Positions 16,940-24,955 of a stretch of DNA of 64,000 nucleotides are shown here, piece after piece (position 1 is the first letter of the stretch; every line of letters starts with the position of its first letter). Where the stretch lies: NCBI RefSeq assembly GCF_040536835.1, contig NZ_CP159578.1:2666001-2730000 (forward strand), given 5' to 3'. The notes under the pieces are model-generated. The model saw only the letters and a list, made by a program, of their open reading frames with translations. It was not told where the DNA came from and made no database searches. Source of the DNA: Salinicola endophyticus (GTDB lineage: Bacteria; Pseudomonadota; Gammaproteobacteria; Pseudomonadales; Halomonadaceae). A program made the position numbers and the translations under genes.

Positions 16940-16966
16940 TCAAGCCGAGCGCGTGCCCGCCGATAC
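16940..16966 (+). promoter_or_regulatory. Sigma-28 (FliA)-type promoter for the lipoprotein pair
   Basis: TCAA at 16940-16943, a 15-base spacer, and GCCGATAC at 16959-16966 match the flagellar sigma-28 consensus (TAAA/TCAA, N15, GCCGATAA). The predicted transcript start near 16973 is about 50 bp before the first lipoprotein start. It agrees with the FlgO-like identity of the second gene. Confidence 0.7.
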
Positions 16967-17023
16967 TCTCCGAGAGCCATATTCATACAGACGCCCCGGC
17001 GATCGGACAGGAACTCTCTACAC

Positions 17024-17701
17024 ATGTCATTGAAACCTTGGGTGCTGCTCTGCGGCCTGCCGCTGCTGGGCGGCTGCTTCGGCGTCAACACCTCCCAGGC
17101 CCCGCTGGCCACCACCTACCCGGCGACCACCCAGCAGCGCATGCAGGCCGCCTATCACTGGGAGGTGCTGGCACGCCATGAGGCCAAGGCGATCATGGCC
17201 GACCACCGGCTCGACCGGCGCGCGCTCTATCTCAAGCCCCCCGAGACCGAAACCGCCTTCAGCCGCGGCTTTCGTTCGCTGCTGACCAGCGAGCTGGTGA
17301 AACAGGGCGCCACGGTCAGGACCAGCGATCTCGGCGCGGCCACCGTCACCTTCGACGTGCAGGTCGTGACGCATCGGGATCGCCAGCCGATCCGTCCTCC
17401 CCAGGGTGCGCTGACCGCGCTGGCGGCGGGCATCGCGGTGGCGACGATTCCGTTCAACCACTGGTCGGAGCCCTCGCTGGCGCTGATTCCCGCGGCCGGG
17501 CTGGTCGACCTTTTCAGCGGTAGCTGGACCTCGGAGAGTGACGAAGAGGTGATCATCACCGTGCAGGCCGACGAGTATCAGACCCTGCTCTACTCCTCCT
17601 CCAATCTCTACTACATCAACCCCGGCGATAGCGGCCAGTACGGCCGTGCGCCGGCCACCACCGCCGAGCGCGGCCAGCTCAAGGTATCGTCACAATGGTG
17701 A
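17024..17701 (+). CDS. Putative lipoprotein upstream of flgO-like gene
   Basis: A 225-residue lipoprotein: signal helix and lipobox LLGGC, with Cys near residue 18. The mature part has VQVVTHRDRQPIRPP and a hydrophobic stretch LTALAAGIAVATIPF that may span or insert into a membrane, then a beta-rich C-terminus. I do not recognise the family with certainty. AGGA lies about 10 nt before the ATG. It precedes the FlgO-like lipoprotein by 23 bp and shares the sigma-28-type promoter, so a flagellar or motility role is likely by context. Confidence 0.7.
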   Translation: MSLKPWVLLCGLPLLGGCFGVNTSQAPLATTYPATTQQRMQAAYHWEVLARHEAKAIMADHRLDRRALYLKPPETETAFSRGFRSLLTSELVKQGATVRTSDLGAATVTFDVQVVTHRDRQPIRPPQGALTALAAGIAVATIPFNHWSEPSLALIPAAGLVDLFSGSWTSESDEEVIITVQADEYQTLLYSSSNLYYINPGDSGQYGRAPATTAERGQLKVSSQW

Positions 17702-17724
17702 GGCGCAGCACAGGGAGTTCCGCA

Positions 17725-18273
17725 ATGTCCGTATCCGACTGCGCTCGGCTTTGGCTGCTGGTGCTGCTACTGGCGGCACTGGCAGGCTGCTCGATGCTCG
17801 ACCCCAACGGCCGCCCGCACCAGCCGACCACGCTGGAGCGAGTCGATGCGGCGGCCAAGGCACTGGTCGAGAACAGCCGGGGGCGGCTCGACGACAGCGC
17901 ACCGCTGGTCGCCACCACCTTCGTCGACGTCGACCACCTGGGGCAATCCTCGACCCTGGGCCGTACCCTGAGCGAGATGTTCGTCTCGCGGCTGGTCGAA
18001 TCGGGCATGCAGGTGATCGAGGTCAAGCTGCGCAACAGCCTCTACATCGAAGAGAACACCGGCGAACTGATCCTGTCGCGCAACGTGCAGCGGCTGAGTC
18101 AGGATTACGATGCCAGCGCGGTGCTGGTGGGCACCTACGCCCAGGCCCAGGACCGGCTGTTCGTCAATGCCCGGGTGGTACGTATCGCCGATCGCGCCAT
18201 TCTCGGCGCGACCAGCTTCGAGCTGCCGCTCAACAACGACCTGCGGACGCTGCTGCCGCCCAACTACCCCTGA
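17725..18273 (+). CDS. FlgO-family outer-membrane lipoprotein
   Basis: A 182-residue lipoprotein with lipobox LAALAGC. The mature region has VATTFVDVDHLGQSSTLGR, SEMFVSRLVESGMQVIEVK and AVLVGTYAQAQDRLFVNAR, matching the FlgO domain of Vibrio FlgO, an outer-membrane protein needed for flagellar stability and motility. The start at 17725 has AGGGAG 8 nt upstream; an in-frame ATG at 17695 overlaps the previous gene. A bidirectional terminator follows. No other flagellar genes lie in the window. Confidence 0.78.
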   Translation: MSVSDCARLWLLVLLLAALAGCSMLDPNGRPHQPTTLERVDAAAKALVENSRGRLDDSAPLVATTFVDVDHLGQSSTLGRTLSEMFVSRLVESGMQVIEVKLRNSLYIEENTGELILSRNVQRLSQDYDASAVLVGTYAQAQDRLFVNARVVRIADRAILGATSFELPLNNDLRTLLPPNYP

Positions 18274-18306
18274 ACCGAGCTCACCGCAAGACGACCTCGA
18301 CAACGC

Positions 18307-18333
18307 AGAAGGGCGCCCAGTGGGCGCCCTTCT
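18307..18333. terminator. Bidirectional hairpin between flgO-like gene and leuA
   Basis: An 11-bp stem, AGAAGGGCGCC (18307-18317) with its complement at 18323-18333 and a 5-base loop, separates two convergent genes. Confidence 0.75.
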
Positions 18334-18363
18334 CGTCTTGCGTCGTGGGTGTCGGTCTGAGGT

Positions 18364-20055
18364 TCAGTCGACGGTGGTCGCGCGGGCCTCGGTGCTCTGC
18401 GGGGCCCCCTGGGCCTCGGCCAGGTTGATCCCGGAGAGGATCGCCTTGAGCGACGCACTGACGGTATCACTGTCTTCAGCCACCGCGCAGATGCGCTGAC
18501 CGCCGACATTGAGCTGAACGAAGGCGATGGCGTTGGCGTCGCTGTCACCGCCCAGCGAGTGCTCGCTGTAGTCGATGATCCCCACGCTGGTACCGGTATG
18601 GCGCTGCCAGGCATCGGTGAAGGAGGACATCGCACCGTTGCCCTTGCCCGACAGGCGCAGGGTCTCGGCACCCTGCCACAGGGTCACCTCGATGCCCTCT
18701 TCCTGCCCCTTGGAGAGCCGGTAGTCGGCCAGCGACAGCGGCGCTTCACGCTGGAAGTTGTCGAACATCACCTGGCGAATGATCTCGCTGGAGAGCTCGC
18801 TGGCGCGCACTTCGCTCTCCTTCTGCACATACGGCGCCAGCGCCAGCATCATCCAGCGCGGCAGGCTGATGCCGTAGTCGCGCTCGAGCAGGAACGCCAT
18901 CCCACCCTTGCCGGACTGACTGTTGACGCGGATCACCGCCTGGTAGTCGCGGCCGATGTCGCGCGGATCGATGGGCAGATAGGCCACCTGCCACGGCTCA
19001 TCGGGGCGCTGCTTCTTGAGCGACTTGCGGATGGCATCCTGATGGCTGCCGGAGAAGGCGGTGTAGACCATCTCGCCGACCCAGGGGTGGCGCGGATGCA
19101 TCGCGATACCGGTGCACTCCTGCACCACCTGGATGATCTCGTCCGGATTGGAGAGGTCGAGCTCGGGGTCGATCCCCTGGCTGTAGAGGTTCATCGCCAG
19201 GGTGACGATATCCATGTTGCCGGTGCGCTCGCCGTTACCCAGCAGAGTTCCCTCGACGCGCTCGGCACCCGCCAGCAGGGCGAGCTCGGCGGAGGCCGCG
19301 GCACCGCCACGGTCGTTGTGGGTGTGCACCGAGATGATCACGCTGTCGCGATTCTTGATGTGCTGGCAGAAGTACTCGATCTGATCGGCGTGGTGGTGCG
19401 GCCCGGCGACCTCGACCGTGGTCGGCAGATTGAGGATGCACTTGTTGTCCGGGGTCGGCTGCCAGACATCCATCACCGCCTCGCAGATCTCCAGCGAGAA
19501 GTCGATCTCGGTGCTGGAGAAGCTCTCCGGCGTGTACTCGAAGCACCACTCGATCTGCGGGTAGCGCGCGGCGTAGGTCTTGACCCAGGTCGCCCCCTGC
19601 ACGGCGATATCGACGATCCCTGCACGGTCCATCTCGAACACCCGCTCGCGCTGGGTGGTGGAGGTGGAGTTGTAGAGGTGGACGATCGCCCGTTTGGCGC
19701 CGACCAGCGACTCGAAGGTCTTTTCGATCAGATGTTCGCGGCACTGCACCAGCACGGCGATGGTGACATCCTCGGGGATCTGATCCTCTTCGATCAGCCA
19801 GCGCACGAAGTCGTAGTCCGGCTGACTCGCCGAGGGGAAGCCGACCATCACCTCCTTGATCCCGACCTTGACGATCTGGTGCCAGAAACGCTGCTTCTGG
19901 GCCACGCTCATCGGCTCGAGCAGGGCCTGGTTGCCATCGCGTAGGTCTTCGCTGACCCAGATCGGGGCGTGATCGAGATCACGATCCGGCCACTGGCGGT
20001 CGAAGGCGGGTACCCGGGGGGCCGGGCGGTACTTGCGATGATCGAAGGCGGACAT
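18364..20055 (-). CDS. leuA: 2-isopropylmalate synthase
   Basis: First committed step of leucine synthesis: acetyl-CoA plus 2-oxoisovalerate to 2-isopropylmalate. The 563-residue product is the longer LeuA form: WVSEDLRDGNQALLEPM carries the catalytic RDGNQ (near residue 40), the metal-binding HTHNDRGGAAA lies near 245, and a C-terminal LeuA allosteric domain (about 430-550) is the expected site of leucine feedback. The start at 20055 has AGGA 8 nt upstream; an ATG three codons earlier is possible. It is divergent from an Lrp-type regulator, which suggests leucine-responsive control. Confidence 0.95.
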   Translation of the reverse strand: MSAFDHRKYRPAPRVPAFDRQWPDRDLDHAPIWVSEDLRDGNQALLEPMSVAQKQRFWHQIVKVGIKEVMVGFPSASQPDYDFVRWLIEEDQIPEDVTIAVLVQCREHLIEKTFESLVGAKRAIVHLYNSTSTTQRERVFEMDRAGIVDIAVQGATWVKTYAARYPQIEWCFEYTPESFSSTEIDFSLEICEAVMDVWQPTPDNKCILNLPTTVEVAGPHHHADQIEYFCQHIKNRDSVIISVHTHNDRGGAAASAELALLAGAERVEGTLLGNGERTGNMDIVTLAMNLYSQGIDPELDLSNPDEIIQVVQECTGIAMHPRHPWVGEMVYTAFSGSHQDAIRKSLKKQRPDEPWQVAYLPIDPRDIGRDYQAVIRVNSQSGKGGMAFLLERDYGISLPRWMMLALAPYVQKESEVRASELSSEIIRQVMFDNFQREAPLSLADYRLSKGQEEGIEVTLWQGAETLRLSGKGNGAMSSFTDAWQRHTGTSVGIIDYSEHSLGGDSDANAIAFVQLNVGGQRICAVAEDSDTVSASLKAILSGINLAEAQGAPQSTEARATTVD

Positions 20056-20311
20056 GGCAACCATCCTGACGAGGTAAATAGAGCCGACGGATTGTGGGGC
20101 GCGCCATGGGCGCGAGCCCCGCTGTTGAGCCGCCGCGGATGGCGGCGGAAAGGGGGCCGGATCCCGGATGCAGAAGCCGGCCCTAAGCTGCTTGTGGCAG
20201 CAGAGACAGTGTACGGCTTTTGTGCCGACAGGACATTGCGAAGATCGATCTTTCTCGACGCCAGATGGCATAATCTGCCAACGAAAACGAAAAATCAGAC
20301 GGATATTGCCA

Positions 20312-20797
20312 ATGAGTACGCCACAGCCTCTCGCACTCGATCGCTACGACCGGCGCATTCTCGAACTGATCCAGCAGGAGGGCCGGATCAGCAATCAGGA
20401 ACTGGCCGAGCGCATCGGGCTGTCGCCCTCGCCCTGCCTGCGCCGCCTGCGCGCGCTGGAAGAGAGCGGCCTGATCCTCGGCTACCGCGCTCTGGTCGAC
20501 GCGCGCCAGCTCGGTTATCGGCTAATGGCGCTGGTGCACATCTCCATGGATCGCCACACCCCGGAGCGCTTCGCCAACTTCGAGCGTCAGGTGGCCGCCC
20601 TGCCCCAGGTGCAGGAGTGCCTGATGATTACCGGCCAGGAGGTCGACTACCAGCTCAAGATCCGAGTCGAGGACATGGATGACTATCAGCAGCTTCTGCT
20701 GCAGCACATCACCCCGATCGAGGGCGTCTCCGGCGTCCACTCCAACTTCGTGCTGCGACCGGTGTTCGAAAATCGCGGCGTGCCGGTAGCACCCTGA
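20312..20797 (+). CDS. Lrp/AsnC-family transcriptional regulator
   Basis: A 161-residue regulator with N-terminal helix-turn-helix (LDRYDRRILELIQQEGRISN, then ELAERIGLSPSPCLRRLRAL) and a C-terminal RAM/ACT-like ligand domain (about 70-150) with QECLMITGQEVDYQLKI. These proteins bind amino acids and form octamers or hexadecamers on DNA. The start at 20312 gives the canonical family N-terminus. It is divergent from leuA across 256 bp, so leuA is the most likely local target; it could also act on distant genes. Confidence 0.92.
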   Translation: MSTPQPLALDRYDRRILELIQQEGRISNQELAERIGLSPSPCLRRLRALEESGLILGYRALVDARQLGYRLMALVHISMDRHTPERFANFERQVAALPQVQECLMITGQEVDYQLKIRVEDMDDYQQLLLQHITPIEGVSGVHSNFVLRPVFENRGVPVAP

Positions 20798-20954
20798 GCG
20801 CGTAACCGACGCTGACCGGCGTGCGCCCATGCCGCAACTGGCCGTCCCGGCGCCAGGCGTGCTGGAATGGGGTGACCGCCGCCTCCCACAACGCACGAAT
20901 TCGACCATACTCATGCATGACACCGCGTGACCGACCACAACACAGGAAAATGCC

Positions 20955-21470
20955 ATGTCTTTTCGCCGTACCCTGCTCGCCTCGCTGCTGCCGCTGGCCG
21001 CCGCCGTCCTGACGCCGGCCCAGGCTCAGCAGCCGAGCGCACCGCAGGTCGACACTCAGCAGTTCCAATCCTGGGAAGTGCGCTGCCCCAAGGGCGGTGA
21101 GCGCCAGAGCTGCGTGATGAGCCAGGTGGTCAACAACCCCGACATCAACGATCCGCTGATGCGTGCCATGGTCGGTCATCCGGCCCAGGCCGATGGCCCG
21201 GTCATGGTCTTCCTGCTGCCACTGGGCGTGCGCCTGGCGCCGGGTATCCAGCTGCAAGTCGACGACAACGAGCCGGTGGGTATGCCCTATCAGGTCTGCC
21301 TGCAGCAGGGCTGCCGCGCCAATCTGGCGCTGTCGCCGCAGCTGCTCGCCCAGCTCCGTGGCGGCAACAAGGCCACCGTCAGCGCCATCGCCCCGGACGG
21401 CAAGCGCCTCGACATGGATCTCTCGCTGATGGGCTTCACCGGCGCCAGCCAGCGCATCGCCTCGCAGTAA
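20955..21470 (+). CDS. IalB-like (invasion-associated locus B family) periplasmic protein
   Basis: A 171-residue secreted protein: signal peptide ending AQAQ, then SWEVRCPKGGERQSCVM, FLLPLGVRLAPGIQLQVD and YQVCLQQGCRANLALS. The two Cys pairs are a hallmark of the family. Bartonella IalB affects erythrocyte invasion, but the family is broad in non-pathogens and its general function is unknown. It follows the lrp-type gene by 157 bp in the same direction, with its own likely promoter, and is followed by a hairpin. Confidence 0.85.
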   Translation: MSFRRTLLASLLPLAAAVLTPAQAQQPSAPQVDTQQFQSWEVRCPKGGERQSCVMSQVVNNPDINDPLMRAMVGHPAQADGPVMVFLLPLGVRLAPGIQLQVDDNEPVGMPYQVCLQQGCRANLALSPQLLAQLRGGNKATVSAIAPDGKRLDMDLSLMGFTGASQRIASQ

Positions 21471-21491
21471 CGCTTCCTCACCTCGAGATGT

Positions 21492-21518
21492 TCGGTCCGG
21501 CGCCCTGCGCCGGGCCGA
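21492..21518 (+). terminator. Hairpin after ialB-like gene
   Basis: A 12-bp stem with one wobble pair (21492-21503 with 21507-21518) and a 3-base loop lies 22 bp after the stop. No U-tract follows. Confidence 0.5.
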
Positions 21519-21677
21519 TCTCGACACCACGCTGGCCGGCGCTGCCGCCTGCAATGCTGCCCTCTGATCCGATCTCTCGCCCGCTCTCCTGGAACGCCTT
21601 TCACAACCGCTAGACGACGTGGGTTTATCCGGCGGCAGGGCGTCGCGAGGGCGCTGTGACCCCCTCCCTGGGCGCTA

Positions 21678-21699
21678 CCTTTGCCATCCCTGGCAAAGG
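21678..21699. promoter_or_regulatory. 9-bp inverted repeat upstream of tctC-type gene
   Basis: CCTTTGCCA and its exact complement TGGCAAAGG are separated by TCCC. It is 178 bp upstream of the coding start and may be an operator or a leader hairpin. Confidence 0.4.
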
Positions 21700-21795
21700 A
21701 CCCTCGCTTTGCCCTGCCCCCGGCGCCCATCGTCAGCGGGGTTGTAAACACCCTCTTAGACGTTGGCGCAATTGTGCCCGCGCTGGCGGCTTGAT

Positions 21796-21818
21796 ATGAC
21801 TTTGTGTGCAAAAGTCAT
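21796..21818. promoter_or_regulatory. 8-bp inverted repeat close to tctC-type gene
   Basis: ATGACTTT and AAAGTCAT are separated by 7 bases (GTGTGCA), 58 bp before the coding start. The spacing suits a dimeric repressor such as a GntR- or LysR-type regulator, but none is encoded next to it. Confidence 0.45.
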
Positions 21819-21876
21819 CTCATCCCGTCCCGCGCCGGCACGCCGCCCGCGCCCGAGAGATCCCCCGAGAGGTTCC

Positions 21877-22845
21877 ATGAACGTCAAGCGCACCTTGAAG
21901 CTCCTGCTCGCCGCCGCCGTGGTGGCCTCCCCGGCGGCCTGGGCGGAGTATCCCGACAAGCCCATCACGCTGATCGTGCCCTGGGCCGCCGGCGGCGGCA
22001 CCGACGCCACCGCACGGATCATCGCCAGCGCGCTGGAGCAGGAGCTGGGCCAGACGATCAACGTGGTCAACCGCACCGGGGGCAGCGGTGTCGTCGGCCA
22101 CACGGCCATAGCCAACGCTCGCCCGGATGGCTATACCCTGGGCCTGGCGACGGTGGAGCTGGACATGATGCACTGGCAGGGGCTCACCAGCCTGACCTAC
22201 CAGGACTTCACCCCGATCGGTCAGATCAACTTCGATTCGGCCAGCCTCTCGGTGGGCGAAGACTCCCCCTTCAAGGACCTCGAGGATTTCGTGGCCCAGG
22301 TGAAATCTCACCCGGCGGGCACCTATACCGCCTCGGGCACCGGCCTCGGCGGCATCTGGCACGTGGCCCTGAACGGTTTCCTGATGGATCAGGGCATCGC
22401 CGCGGGCAAGCTGACCTGGATTCCCAGCCAGGGCTCGGCGCCGGCGATGACCGAGCTTGCCTCCGGCAGCATCGACGTGGTCGCCTCCTCGCTGCCGGAA
22501 GCGCGCGCCATGATCGAGGCCGGCGAGATCCGCAGTCTCGGCGTGATGACCCCCGAGCGTCTGAGCGGCTTCCCCGACATCCCCACCTTCCACGAGCAGC
22601 TCGGCAGCGACTTCAGCCTCGGCGCCTGGCGCGGTGTGGTCGGCCCCAAGGGGCTCGACGAGGCGGTGGTGAAACGGCTCGAGATGGCACTGAAGACGGC
22701 CTACGACAGCGACGCCTATCAGAGCTTCATGGCCAAGCAGGGCTACGGCGTGGTGTGGCGTGATGCCGACGACTTCGAGACGCTGATGGCCGAGGACGAT
22801 GCCAAGTTCGGCGAGATCATGAAGCAGATGGGGCTGGCCCACTGA
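21877..22845 (+). CDS. Tripartite tricarboxylate transporter substrate-binding protein (TctC/Bug family)
   Basis: Periplasmic solute-binding protein of 322 residues. The signal peptide ends AAWAEYP; the mature N-terminus has PDKPITLIVPWAAGGGTDATA, the typical Bug motif, followed by GGSGVVGHTAIANARPDGYTL. These proteins deliver carboxylates to TctAB membrane partners. No tctA or tctB gene is nearby, so this is an orphan receptor. The start at 21877 has GAGAGG 5 nt upstream. It is 56 bp before an HpcH/HpaI-type aldolase and probably co-transcribed, suggesting a 2-oxo-hydroxy-acid or aldarate-type substrate. Confidence 0.92.
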   Translation: MNVKRTLKLLLAAAVVASPAAWAEYPDKPITLIVPWAAGGGTDATARIIASALEQELGQTINVVNRTGGSGVVGHTAIANARPDGYTLGLATVELDMMHWQGLTSLTYQDFTPIGQINFDSASLSVGEDSPFKDLEDFVAQVKSHPAGTYTASGTGLGGIWHVALNGFLMDQGIAAGKLTWIPSQGSAPAMTELASGSIDVVASSLPEARAMIEAGEIRSLGVMTPERLSGFPDIPTFHEQLGSDFSLGAWRGVVGPKGLDEAVVKRLEMALKTAYDSDAYQSFMAKQGYGVVWRDADDFETLMAEDDAKFGEIMKQMGLAH

Positions 22846-22901
22846 GGTCATCACCCTACCACCGGCGTCGCCGGACGCCGGATCACCGAGGACCGATACG
22901 C

Positions 22902-23699
22902 ATGCAGCTCCCGCACAATCCGTTTCACGCCGCGCTGGATGGGCAGACCCGCTATGGCTGCTGGGCCGGCTTCGGCACCGGCTACGCCACCGAGATACTC
23001 GCCACCACCGGCTTCGACTGGCTGCTGATCGATGGTGAGCACGCTCCCAATACGGTGCCCAGTATCCTGGCGCAGCTGCAGGCGGTGGCGTCCTACCCCT
23101 GCGCGCCGGTGGTGCGCTGCGTCAACCACGACCCGGCGCTGCTCAAGCAGTTGCTCGATATCGGTGCCCAGACGCTGATGGTGCCGATGGTCGACACTGC
23201 CGAGCAGGCCGCGCAGCTGGTCGCGGCGACCCGCTACCCGCCCCGCGGCTTCCGCGGCGTGGGCGGCGGCCTCACCCGCGCCACGCGTTGGGACGCGATC
23301 CCCGACTATCTCGCCCGCGCCCATGAGACGCTGTGTCTGATCGTCCAGGTCGAATCCCGTGCCGGTGTCGACAACGCCGCGGCGATCGCCGCCACCGAAG
23401 GCGTGGATGGGATCTTCGTCGGGCCGATCGACCTCTCCACCGGCGTCGGCCATGTCGGCAACCCCAATCATCCCGACGTCCAGGCGATGATCCGCCATAC
23501 CCTGGAGGTCACCAAGGCCGCAGGCAAGACAGCCGGCATCCTGGCGCCGGCCGAAGCGGACGCCAAGCGCTACGCCGAATGGGGGTTCGACTTCATTGCC
23601 GTGGGTATCGATATCAGCCTGCTGCGTCGGGCCGCGATCGAGACGGTGTCGCGGTATAAAAAGGACATCTCCCCGGCGTCCTCGAGCGTGGGATATTGA
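22902..23699 (+). CDS. HpcH/HpaI-family class II aldolase
   Basis: Metal-dependent pyruvate aldolase of 265 residues. It shows WAGFGTGYATEILATTGFDW, LLIDGEHAPN (His and acid of the active site), VVRCVNHDP, QTLMVPMVDTAEQA (metal region) and IVQVESRAGVDN, then GIFVGPIDLSTGVGH. Related enzymes cleave 4-hydroxy-2-oxoheptanedioate or 5-keto-4-deoxy-glucarate to pyruvate and an aldehyde; which applies here is not decided. It is downstream of the TctC-type protein, so uptake and cleavage of a carboxylate could be coupled. Confidence 0.9.
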   Translation: MQLPHNPFHAALDGQTRYGCWAGFGTGYATEILATTGFDWLLIDGEHAPNTVPSILAQLQAVASYPCAPVVRCVNHDPALLKQLLDIGAQTLMVPMVDTAEQAAQLVAATRYPPRGFRGVGGGLTRATRWDAIPDYLARAHETLCLIVQVESRAGVDNAAAIAATEGVDGIFVGPIDLSTGVGHVGNPNHPDVQAMIRHTLEVTKAAGKTAGILAPAEADAKRYAEWGFDFIAVGIDISLLRRAAIETVSRYKKDISPASSSVGY

Positions 23700-23774
23700 T
23701 GCCACGCAAGCACAAATAGCGCGGGCAATATATGCCCACGCCAGGTCGATGAATCCAGGTTTCAGGGTGATGAA

Positions 23775-23805
23775 AAGCCCCGGCCACACAGCGTGGCCGG
23801 GGCTT
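23775..23805. terminator. Bidirectional terminator between aldolase and DUF1127 genes
   Basis: A perfect 13-bp stem (23775-23787 with 23793-23805) with a 5-base loop; the minus strand continues TTTTCATC. It ends just before the DUF1127 gene stop. Confidence 0.8.
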
Positions 23806-23807
23806 CG

Positions 23808-24083
23808 CTAAGCGAGCGTTTCTCCGCAATATCGACACACCCTTACTACTTTTTGCGGCGCCTCGGCAGCCGCTGTCTTCTGTCTATCGGCGGCCGCTGG
23901 TGCCGGCACCGCACTCTGCGTCAGGTCAGTGGCGATCGGCACGATCGTGCCCTGCTCTGCGCGCAGGCCGAGATCCCGCAGCATGTGGGCATCGAGATGG
24001 GAGAGCGCGCGCCAGTCGTGCCGGCGGCGACGAGCCAGGGCCAGACGGGCCTTGAGGGCATCGATGAGAGTCTTCAGCGTCAT
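23808..24083 (-). CDS. DUF1127-domain small basic protein
   Basis: The 91-residue product has the DUF1127 (YjiS-like) core RRRRHDWRALSHLDAHMLRDLGL near residues 22-46, followed by an Ala/Pro-rich tail ending CRYCGETLA. Family members in alphaproteobacteria affect RNA turnover and phosphate or carbon responses; elsewhere the role is unknown. The CxxC near the end is an unusual addition and could bind metal. The start at 24083 has AAGGAG about 9 nt upstream. It has a strong terminator after it. Confidence 0.82.
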   Translation of the reverse strand: MTLKTLIDALKARLALARRRRHDWRALSHLDAHMLRDLGLRAEQGTIVPIATDLTQSAVPAPAAADRQKTAAAEAPQKVVRVCRYCGETLA

Positions 24084-24604
24084 ACTTGTCCACTCCTTCA
24101 GGCGAAGGCCGGACAAGTATCGCGATCATGGCGGGGTGGATTTTCCACTCTCTATCGGCCGCGATACTCGTCGCGGCCGATAACGATCTGCTATCCCAGG
24201 CGCGCGACGCAACGACGAACTCGATGATTGTGCTGGCGCACATTGATCGAGAACATCGAAAAAGTCGGGCGATGGAATAGGGTCATGATCGCGTCCAGGG
24301 AAAATGCCGAAAATCGGCAGAAATGCCGGCGTGTCTGAATGACACTCGCGACCCTTTCGATTAAAAGCGAGAGCCATTCGACGCGTCAATCTCTTTATCG
24401 CCAAAACGCTGGCAACAAACGCGCATCGGATCAAAAAAACCGCAACCCCGGGTCATGTATCGCCAGAGTCACGGTTCGGTAGCGCTGCAGAGCAAGACGA
24501 CATGCATTCATCGTCGCAGCACTTTCATCATTTTCAGCATCTTGCCGTTGTCACACGATCAGGGGTCGACGCCCGGCTCGGCCGAATGACGACCCCGCCG
24601 TTTC
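24084..24604. other. Gene-free stretch between DUF1127 and yjfB-like genes
   Basis: No gene is supported in these 521 bases. The left end has a 12-bp hairpin (24153-24182); the rest is moderately AT-richer than the flanks and shows no further structure I can name. It should hold the DUF1127 promoter. Confidence 0.6.
24153..24182. repeat. 12-bp perfect inverted repeat upstream of DUF1127 gene
   Basis: TATCGGCCGCGA at 24153-24164 and its exact complement at 24171-24182 with a 6-base loop. It is 70 bp before the DUF1127 start on the template side, with no U-tract on either strand, so a regulatory role is as likely as termination. Confidence 0.5.
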
Positions 24605-24808
24605 TCAGGCGTAGGTGTTGATCTGGGTACCGACGGTACCGGTGGCCGCCAGTTTGGGCTCCGGCGCCATCGAATCCATCAGCTGCGAGATTTGCGCGGA
24701 CTGATTGTCGAGCGAGCGCTTGAGCAGCGACGCCTGCATGTCCTGATCCTGATTGAACTGCTGCAGCGCGACTCCGGCACCGACGACAGCATTGACTGCA
24801 CTATCCAT
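24605..24808 (-). CDS. YjfB-family putative motility protein
   Basis: A 67-residue protein, MDSAVNAVVGAGVALQQF then QDMQASLLKRSLDNQSAQ and a C-terminal NTYA, matching the YjfB putative motility family of small proteins found beside flagellar genes. AGGGAG lies about 7 nt before the ATG at 24808. A sigma-28-type promoter is found upstream at 24861-24888 on the minus strand, which supports a motility link. No flagellar genes are adjacent. Mechanism unknown. Confidence 0.8.
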   Translation of the reverse strand: MDSAVNAVVGAGVALQQFNQDQDMQASLLKRSLDNQSAQISQLMDSMAPEPKLAATGTVGTQINTYA

Positions 24809-24860
24809 AGGAGACTCCCTATTTCCTGTTCTCGGTTGAGAGGGATTACCCTCAGGTCTT

Positions 24861-24888
24861 CTATCGGCGGCTGTCACCCCAGGCTTTA
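24861..24888 (-). promoter_or_regulatory. Sigma-28 (FliA)-type promoter for yjfB-like gene
   Basis: On the minus strand TAAA (24885-24888), 16 bases, then GCCGATAG (24861-24868) match the FliA consensus with a spacer one base longer than usual. The expected transcript start is near 24853, about 45 bp before the start codon. Confidence 0.6.
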
Positions 24889-24955
24889 GCTTATAGACTG
24901 CCGGTTCCGACACTCGGCACGCCAGTGCCCATCCTCATGCGGAGGTGATGCTTCG

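Larger units (their letters stand above)
21471..21876. other. Intergenic region between ialB-like gene and tctC-type gene
   Basis: No gene in these 406 bases. Three inverted repeats are present: a terminator-like hairpin at 21492-21518, a 9-bp dyad at 21678-21699 and an 8-bp dyad at 21796-21818. Confidence 0.7.
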
